From a candidate division WOR-3 bacterium (GTDB lineage Bacteria; Hydrothermota; Tepidihabitantia; Tepidihabitantales; Tepidihabitantaceae): a stretch of DNA of 64,000 nucleotides. Shown piece by piece: positions 59,878-64,000 of the stretch. The notes below the pieces were generated by a model, which worked only from the letters and a program-made list of their open reading frames with translations, was not told the DNA's origin and did not search any database. The position numbers and the translations under genes were made by a program. The stretch's first letter is position 1, and each line of letters starts with the position of its first letter. The stretch covers positions 124,001 through 188,000 of the forward strand of contig JANLFQ010000001.1 in the NCBI GenBank assembly GCA_024653355.1, written 5' to 3'.

Positions 59878-60320
59878 TTTTTTGAATGACGATAGAAAAG
59901 AGCGACAACTGCCGGTTCGGCGAGCGGAGCCAGGGTAAGTGTTAGGATTGCTGTAATCAGCAGCGTGTTTAGGTTTAAAGGATTTTTATCCACAAAGTAG
60001 TACAAAAGTTGCTGAAGGAGTAATCCAGTAAGGGTAAAAAGGAGATTATGCCAGCGGTTGCGGTAAAATAGGTTGCGCACCACAGCAATGCCGTAGCCGA
60101 TACCACCTAATGTTAACATTTGAACGCCAAGTGTGGTTGGGGTGGTAAGGTCGAGACAGAAGCCAGCCCAGATACCAAGAAGGGTGGCGATGAGACGGTT
60201 TTCATAGAGGGCGAATACAATCAGGGCAAGAAGGACAAATTGGGGTCCAACTGGAAACAAGGTGCTCTGGAGTACAAACAGGAGATAGATGAAAACAAAT
60301 GCGAAGAACTGGCGCATCAT
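59874..60320 (-). CDS. mreD: Rod-shape-determining protein MreD
   Basis: 148-aa integral membrane protein of the elongasome, about five helices. Members vary in sequence; identification rests on size, hydrophobicity, LGIWAGFCLDLTTPTTLGVQ (the family 'GFxxDxxxxxxLG' block) and the place between mreC and mrdA. The ATG follows the mreC stop directly; a second ATG comes next. Confidence 0.88.
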   Translation of the reverse strand: MMRQFFAFVFIYLLFVLQSTLFPVGPQFVLLALIVFALYENRLIATLLGIWAGFCLDLTTPTTLGVQMLTLGGIGYGIAVVRNLFYRNRWHNLLFTLTGLLLQQLLYYFVDKNPLNLNTLLITAILTLTLAPLAEPAVVALFYRHSKK

Positions 60321-61148
60321 TTACTCCGGTATCGTTATTTCGGATGGTTGAAGGTTGTCAAGCCAATTGTCCTGTAGAGGGAAGGGTGTGATGATAACGA
60401 ATACCTGTTCGATGAGCATAATGTTTATGAACGGTTTAACATATACCGGTTTAAAGAGTGCATCAGGCTGTTCCGGGGTTTCAACAACGACTCCGAGACG
60501 CAGTCCTTTAGGAAAAATGCCGCCCAGTCCTGATGTAACAATGGTATCACCAATTCGGAAGTCGGCGTTTTTATTGACATAATCAAGGATTAGTTTTTGT
60601 TTTTGGTCAGGATGGGCAAGGGCTATTTCCCGGGTGCGCGCGTTCATCACCGCTACGCGGAAGTCGGGTTCAAAAATCGTCTGGACCAATGCCTGGTGCG
60701 GTGTAACCGTGATGACACGTCCGACAACACCTTCCGGAACGATTACGGCTGAACCGATTTGAACACCGTCGTTTGCGCCGCATGTAATAGTGAAAAATCT
60801 TTTCAGGGTGGTGATGTCGCGGGCAATTACCCGAGACCTTATCAATCGCAGTGAATTAGCGGGAATCGCAATTGTACTTTCCGGGAGATTCAGATAGTGT
60901 TTTAATCGGGCATTTTCGAGCGCCAGTTCCGCAGCCAGCCGTGCTAAACGAGCATTGTCATTGTTGATGGTTGCGATTGTTGTGCGCAGAGCGGTAATAC
61001 CACGCAAAGGCGACAAGAGGACCGTGGCGAAGTGGGGGGCGATTTTTATTTTGGTATTGTGGGGGAGGAGGTAAACTGCCAATGAGATAAGCAATAGCCC
61101 CCAGGAAATGCGGTCTTGCCAGGAGTTAATTCTGTCGGGGGGCGACAT
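60321..61148 (-). CDS. mreC: Rod-shape-determining protein MreC
   Basis: 275-aa bitopic protein that couples MreB to the synthases. One membrane helix (about 14-30), a coiled coil (about 55-90; NDNARLARLAAELALENARL) and the two-barrel periplasmic domain with ITCGANDGVQIGSAVIVPEGVVGRV (in parts ITCGANDGVQIGSAV, VPEGVVGRV) and VTSGLGGIFPKGLRLG. 33 bases after mreB. All features are as in the family. Confidence 0.93.
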   Translation of the reverse strand: MSPPDRINSWQDRISWGLLLISLAVYLLPHNTKIKIAPHFATVLLSPLRGITALRTTIATINNDNARLARLAAELALENARLKHYLNLPESTIAIPANSLRLIRSRVIARDITTLKRFFTITCGANDGVQIGSAVIVPEGVVGRVITVTPHQALVQTIFEPDFRVAVMNARTREIALAHPDQKQKLILDYVNKNADFRIGDTIVTSGLGGIFPKGLRLGVVVETPEQPDALFKPVYVKPFINIMLIEQVFVIITPFPLQDNWLDNLQPSEITIPE

Positions 61149-61181
61149 TTCAGGTGTTAAGGTTAGCGAGCACCGGTTTTG

Positions 61182-62225
61182 CTATTTGGTGCGGAGGATT
61201 AATTTTTCGTTGACGCCGATATTTTCGAGAATGCGGCCAGCACCCCTAACGACGCTTTCAATAGGATTTTCCGCCACATACACCGGAAGGTTGGTTTCTT
61301 CTTTAACTAACAGGTCAAGACCGCGCAAAAGGGCGCCACCACCACACATATAGATACCACGGTCAACGATATCAGCAGCCAGTTCCGGCGGGGTCTTTTC
61401 CAGTGCCAGTCGAACCGCATCAATAATTAAAGAGACCGGTTCTTCAAGTGACTCGCGGACTTTGGTTGAAGTGATACGGATTGTTTTCGGGATACCGGAA
61501 ACAAGGTCCCGGCCTTTTACTTCCATCGTTTCTTCGGTACCGGTGGCATAAGCGGAACCGATGGCGATTTTGATATTTTCCGCAGTTTGTTCACCGATAA
61601 TCAGGTTGTAGTTCTTTTTGATATAGTTGATGATTGCTTCGTCCATTTCATCACCCGCAACACGAATCGATGCCGCATTTACTATTCCGGAGAGTGCAAC
61701 GACGGCAATCTCAGTTGTGCCACCGCCGATGTCGATGACCATATTGCCGGTGGGCGCATCAACCGGCAGTCCAACACCAATCGCCGCCGCAATTGGTTCG
61801 GATACCAGGTAGATTTCGCGGGCACCAGACGCTTCTACCGAATCCCGGACCGCCCTTTTTTCTACTTCGGTAATTCCCGATGGGACACAAATTATCACCC
61901 GGGGACGGACAAACAGTTTTTTGCGCTGGACCATACCGATGAAGCTCTTCAGCATTATTTCTACCATTCCAAAATCGGCGATAACGCCATCTTTCATAGG
62001 ACGAACCGCACGAATCCCTTCGGGTGTTCGACCCAGCATGCGTTTGGCTTCACTGCCGACGGCAACCACTTCGTGGGTAATTTCATCAACCGCAACAATT
62101 GATGGTTCGCGTAATTCAATACCTTTGCCACGAACATAAATCAGCGTTGAAGAGGTGCCGAGGTCGATAGCGATGTCGTTAGTGAAGCGCTCGGTTATGC
62201 TCCGGAAAAATGCGCTGATACCCAT
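61182..62225 (-). CDS. mreB: Rod-shape actin homologue MreB
   Basis: Cytoplasmic actin-like filament that directs side-wall synthesis. 347 aa from ATG 62225. Nucleotide-site blocks: NDIAIDLGTSSTLIYVRGKG, EPIAAAIGVGLPVDAPTGNM, VIDIGGGTTEIAV and MCGGGALLRGLDLL. The N-terminal amphipathic stretch GISAFFRSITERF may bind the membrane. A TTG at 62255 would add ten residues, but it lies upstream of the predicted transcription start. First gene of the operon, promoter back to back with that of tRNA-Arg. Confidence 0.96.
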   Translation of the reverse strand: MGISAFFRSITERFTNDIAIDLGTSSTLIYVRGKGIELREPSIVAVDEITHEVVAVGSEAKRMLGRTPEGIRAVRPMKDGVIADFGMVEIMLKSFIGMVQRKKLFVRPRVIICVPSGITEVEKRAVRDSVEASGAREIYLVSEPIAAAIGVGLPVDAPTGNMVIDIGGGTTEIAVVALSGIVNAASIRVAGDEMDEAIINYIKKNYNLIIGEQTAENIKIAIGSAYATGTEETMEVKGRDLVSGIPKTIRITSTKVRESLEEPVSLIIDAVRLALEKTPPELAADIVDRGIYMCGGGALLRGLDLLVKEETNLPVYVAENPIESVVRGAGRILENIGVNEKLILRTK

Positions 62226-62231
62226 TAGAAA

Positions 62232-62260
62232 AGGGTAATCTAAAGTTCTTATCAAGTCAA
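62232..62260 (-). promoter_or_regulatory. mreB promoter, leaderless geometry
   Basis: On the minus strand: TTGACT at 62260-62255, 17-base spacer, TACCCT at 62237-62232, then 6 bases to the A of ATG 62225, so transcription should start on the ATG itself. Confidence 0.55.
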
Positions 62261-62280
62261 GTTAAAGCAAATATGTTTCC

Positions 62281-62308
62281 TTGACACTTGATAAATGCAA
62301 TTTATAAT
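62281..62308 (+). promoter_or_regulatory. tRNA-Arg promoter
   Basis: TTGACA at 62281-62286, 16-base spacer, perfect TATAAT at 62303-62308. The predicted start lies about 3 bases before the tRNA, leaving almost no 5' trailer. Confidence 0.75.
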
Positions 62309-62317
62309 GTTTCATTA

Positions 62318-62391
62318 ACCCCTGTAGCTCAGGAGGATAGAGCGGCGGTTTCCTAAACCGCAGGTCGCCCGTTCGAATCGGGCCAGGGGTA
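62318..62391 (+). tRNA. tRNA-Arg (anticodon CCU)
   Basis: Complete cloverleaf of 74 bases. Acceptor ACCCCTG (62318-62324) pairs with CAGGGGT (62384-62390), with discriminator A. D stem GCTC/GAGC; anticodon stem GCGGT/ACCGC with loop TTCCTAA, so anticodon CCT at 62352-62354. T arm GCCCG-TTCGAAT-CGGGC. CCA is not encoded. It reads AGG codons. The following gene starts 17 bases downstream without a terminator between. Confidence 0.97.
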
Positions 62392-62408
62392 GAAAGGAGA
62401 AATTAAGG

Positions 62409-63110
62409 GTGAGAATAAGACACCGCGTGGGTAAAGAGGAACTTAAAGAGGACAAGTTCCAACAAACGGTTGAAAAAGTTGCCGAGTTCTACTACGCAGA
62501 CCCCAAGCGGTTTTGGATCGGGGTTGCACTCGGGTTGCTGGTAATTGTCGGCGTGATTTTGTTACTTCAGAATCGTCCGAAACCGGGGATAAACGCCGAA
62601 GCCGAATTGCGGCTAATGGATGCCCTGGGAAATTACTTTCAGGGTAATAATGAGTACGCCGAGCAGGCGCTGAAAGAACTGGCGGCGAAATTTGGCCGTG
62701 ATTACGCCGGGGTAAAAGCTCATTACTATCTCGGCAGTCTTTATCTTCGCCAGCAGCCCCCGCGCGTTGCTGAGGCAAAGCGCGAGTTTAATATCTTTTT
62801 GAAAAAATCGGGTCGAGACCCGGTTCTAAATCCAGCGGCGTTGATGGGTTTAGCGTTGTGCGAAGAGAAGCAAGGCAACTATCTTAAAGCGGCAACTCTC
62901 TACGAAAAAGTTTATCGGCAATTTGCGCAATCACCGCTGGGTTTTGAAGGAATGATGCAGGCTGGTCGATGCTATCGACAAGCAGGGGCGCTGGATAAGG
63001 CGGAAAAGGTGTACAACGAGTTGCTCAAAAAAGAGAAGGGGTCCGGTCCGAAAGTTGAGGAAATAAGAACCGAACTTGCCTTTATTCAGGCTTTGAAAAA
63101 TCGGTTATAA
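62409..63110 (+). CDS. Membrane-anchored TPR protein
   Basis: 233 aa from GTG 62409. A charged cytoplasmic start of about 35 residues, one membrane helix (about 36-53, IGVALGLLVIVGVILLL) and a periplasmic part of four or so TPR-like repeats (AEAELRLMDALGNYFQGN, VKAHYYLGSLYLRQ, PAALMGLALCEEKQGNYLKAA, EGMMQAGRCYRQAGALDKAE). The plan is that of YfgM-like proteins, which help fold exported proteins. AAAGGAGAAA lies upstream of GTG. It is probably on the same transcript as tRNA-Arg. Confidence 0.82.
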   Translation: MRIRHRVGKEELKEDKFQQTVEKVAEFYYADPKRFWIGVALGLLVIVGVILLLQNRPKPGINAEAELRLMDALGNYFQGNNEYAEQALKELAAKFGRDYAGVKAHYYLGSLYLRQQPPRVAEAKREFNIFLKKSGRDPVLNPAALMGLALCEEKQGNYLKAATLYEKVYRQFAQSPLGFEGMMQAGRCYRQAGALDKAEKVYNELLKKEKGSGPKVEEIRTELAFIQALKNRL

Positions 63111-63123
63111 TAAATATAGTTAG

Positions 63124-64000
63124 ATGAAAGAGGCTTTGACTTTTGACGATGTTTTACTTGTGCCGCAGCGTTCTTATGTGCTGCCGGCAGAGGTTGATAT
63201 CAGTTCCCGCTTCAGTAAAGGGATAACCTTACATCTACCACTGGTGAGTGCGGCAATGGATACGGTTACTGAAGCGAAAATGGCGATTGCGATGGCGCGG
63301 GCTGGTGGGATAGGAGTTATTCACAAGAATATGACGATTGAACAGCAGGCAGCGGAGGTGGCAAAGGTCAAGCGAGCTGAGAGTTCGATGATTGCCAATC
63401 CGTTTTCTATAACCCCGGAACGAACGGTTGCCGAGGTGCGCGATTTGTTTGCTCGTCACAATATTTCCGGTTTACCAGTTGTTGATGATGAAGGTAGGTT
63501 GATAGGTATCGTCACCCGACGCGACCTACTCTTTGAAGATGACGGAGAAAAACCCGTGCGAACCGTGATGACGAGCGATGGTCTGGTTACGGCACCGGAG
63601 GGAATTGGGTTTAAGCGGGCAAAGGAGATTCTCAAGAAAAACCGCTTGGAAAAGTTGCCGATAGTTGACCGGCAGGGAAGACTAAAAGGTTTGATTACCG
63701 CCAAAGATATCCTTAAAAGGGTTGAGCATCCGTATGCGACCGTGGACAGCAAACAGCGTTTGCGCTGTGCGGCTGCGGTGGGCACCGGTAAAGAAGCCCT
63801 GGAGCGGGCGCGGGCGCTGGTTGCGGCTGAAGTCGATGCGATTGTCATTGACACGGCGCATGGGCATCAAGCACGGGTGCTGGAAACAGCAAAGAAATTG
63901 CGCCGGCTTTTTCCCCAGCTGGAAATCGTTGCCGGCAATGTTGCGACCGCGGAAGGGGCGATTGCTTTGGCGAAATGCGGTGTCTCGGCGGTAAAGGTTG
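63124..64000 (+). CDS. guaB: IMP dehydrogenase (3' end outside window)
   Basis: Oxidises IMP to XMP with NAD, the committed step of GMP synthesis. 292 codons are visible before the window ends. N-terminus LTFDDVLLVPQRSYVLP and LVSAAMDTVTEAKMAIAMAR are diagnostic. Two CBS domains follow (about residues 95-205; FSITPERTVAEVRDLF, IVDRQGRLKGLITAKDILKR). The barrel resumes with AAAVGTGKEALERARALV and DTAHGHQARVLE; the catalytic Cys loop lies beyond the edge. ATG 63124 has no Shine-Dalgarno. TTGAAA (63093) with TATAGT (63115), or TATAAT at 63106-63111, may be its own promoter. Confidence 0.95.
   Translation, partial: MKEALTFDDVLLVPQRSYVLPAEVDISSRFSKGITLHLPLVSAAMDTVTEAKMAIAMARAGGIGVIHKNMTIEQQAAEVAKVKRAESSMIANPFSITPERTVAEVRDLFARHNISGLPVVDDEGRLIGIVTRRDLLFEDDGEKPVRTVMTSDGLVTAPEGIGFKRAKEILKKNRLEKLPIVDRQGRLKGLITAKDILKRVEHPYATVDSKQRLRCAAAVGTGKEALERARALVAAEVDAIVIDTAHGHQARVLETAKKLRRLFPQLEIVAGNVATAEGAIALAKCGVSAVKV

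Noticed and set aside
61587-62102. 171-codon frame antisense to mreB
   Set aside because: Mirror of mreB codon bias; no start signal.
1-64000. CRISPR array, insertion sequences, rRNA genes
   Set aside because: No regularly spaced repeats, no transposase frame and no rRNA stretch were seen.

Overview
The window looks like a chromosome segment of an uncultivated diderm bacterium. The best guess is candidate phylum WOR-3 (Stahlbacteria) or a relative near the FCB group; this is inferred from gene content, with no marker-gene tree. The signs are an outer membrane (two Omp85-type barrels, TonB/ExbB/ExbD, PorV-like proteins, many lipoproteins), rod-shape genes (mreBCD, mrdA, rodA), secreted proteins ending in Por/T9SS-like sorting domains, FlgD-type Ig modules, a two-domain ThyX and very tight gene packing. 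Nearly every base is coding. Neighbouring genes often overlap by 1-11 bases, and three convergent pairs overlap at their 3' ends.

Layout. 1-5.5 kb: MscS channel (cut by the window edge), thyX, a small membrane protein, an FG-GAP repeat protein and a lipoprotein, closed by a terminator. 5.6-8.9 kb: a secreted protein, dnaN, a lipoprotein and the tmRNA gene. 8.9-13.5 kb: an AT-richer island with a small XRE regulator, a type IIG restriction-modification enzyme, a small membrane protein and a tiny low-complexity ORF. It is bounded by about 120-bp inverted repeats and, outside them, 37-38-bp direct repeats, the left one starting on the last bases of tmRNA. 13.5-21.7 kb: glutamate dehydrogenase, a degenerate LytM lipoprotein, a 0.65-kb gene-free stretch, a papain-fold-like protein, an EamA transporter, a PorV-like protein and ComEC. 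21.7-30.6 kb: an eight-gene operon (FlgD-type secreted protein, PorV-like protein, large TPR protein, ExbB, two ExbD, TonB, FlgD/OmpA-like protein) that reads as one envelope-energised export or gliding-like assembly.

30.7-41.1 kb: fabD, a half-size GDT1 transporter, truD, a metallopeptidase/beta-propeller/Omp85 fusion, a GIY-YIG-like protein, a methyltransferase, mtnA, a cyclophilin lipoprotein and a large secreted protein. 41.5-45.4 kb (minus strand): a putative outer-membrane protein, a DNRLRE lipoprotein, plsX, rpmF and a Minf_1886-family protein. 45.5-55.9 kb: ogt, an MBL hydrolase, an inositol-phosphate synthase, tmk, an S41 protease, mutM, an isoaspartyl peptidase, a second metallopeptidase/propeller/Omp85 fusion and a lipoprotein. 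55.9-62.3 kb (minus strand): the operon mreB-mreC-mreD-mrdA-rodA-rlmN. 62.3-64 kb: tRNA-Arg(CCU), a TPR membrane protein and guaB, which runs off the right edge.

Expression. Promoters of the TTGACA/TATAAT type can be picked out by eye. In many first genes of operons the -10 hexamer lies only 5-11 bases before the start codon with no usable Shine-Dalgarno, which implies leaderless or nearly leaderless mRNAs. Genes inside operons more often carry AGGAGG-type sites. The observations most worth a second look are the tmRNA-associated restriction island with its double set of boundary repeats and helically phased operator, the two protease-propeller-Omp85 fusions, and the widespread leaderless promoter geometry.
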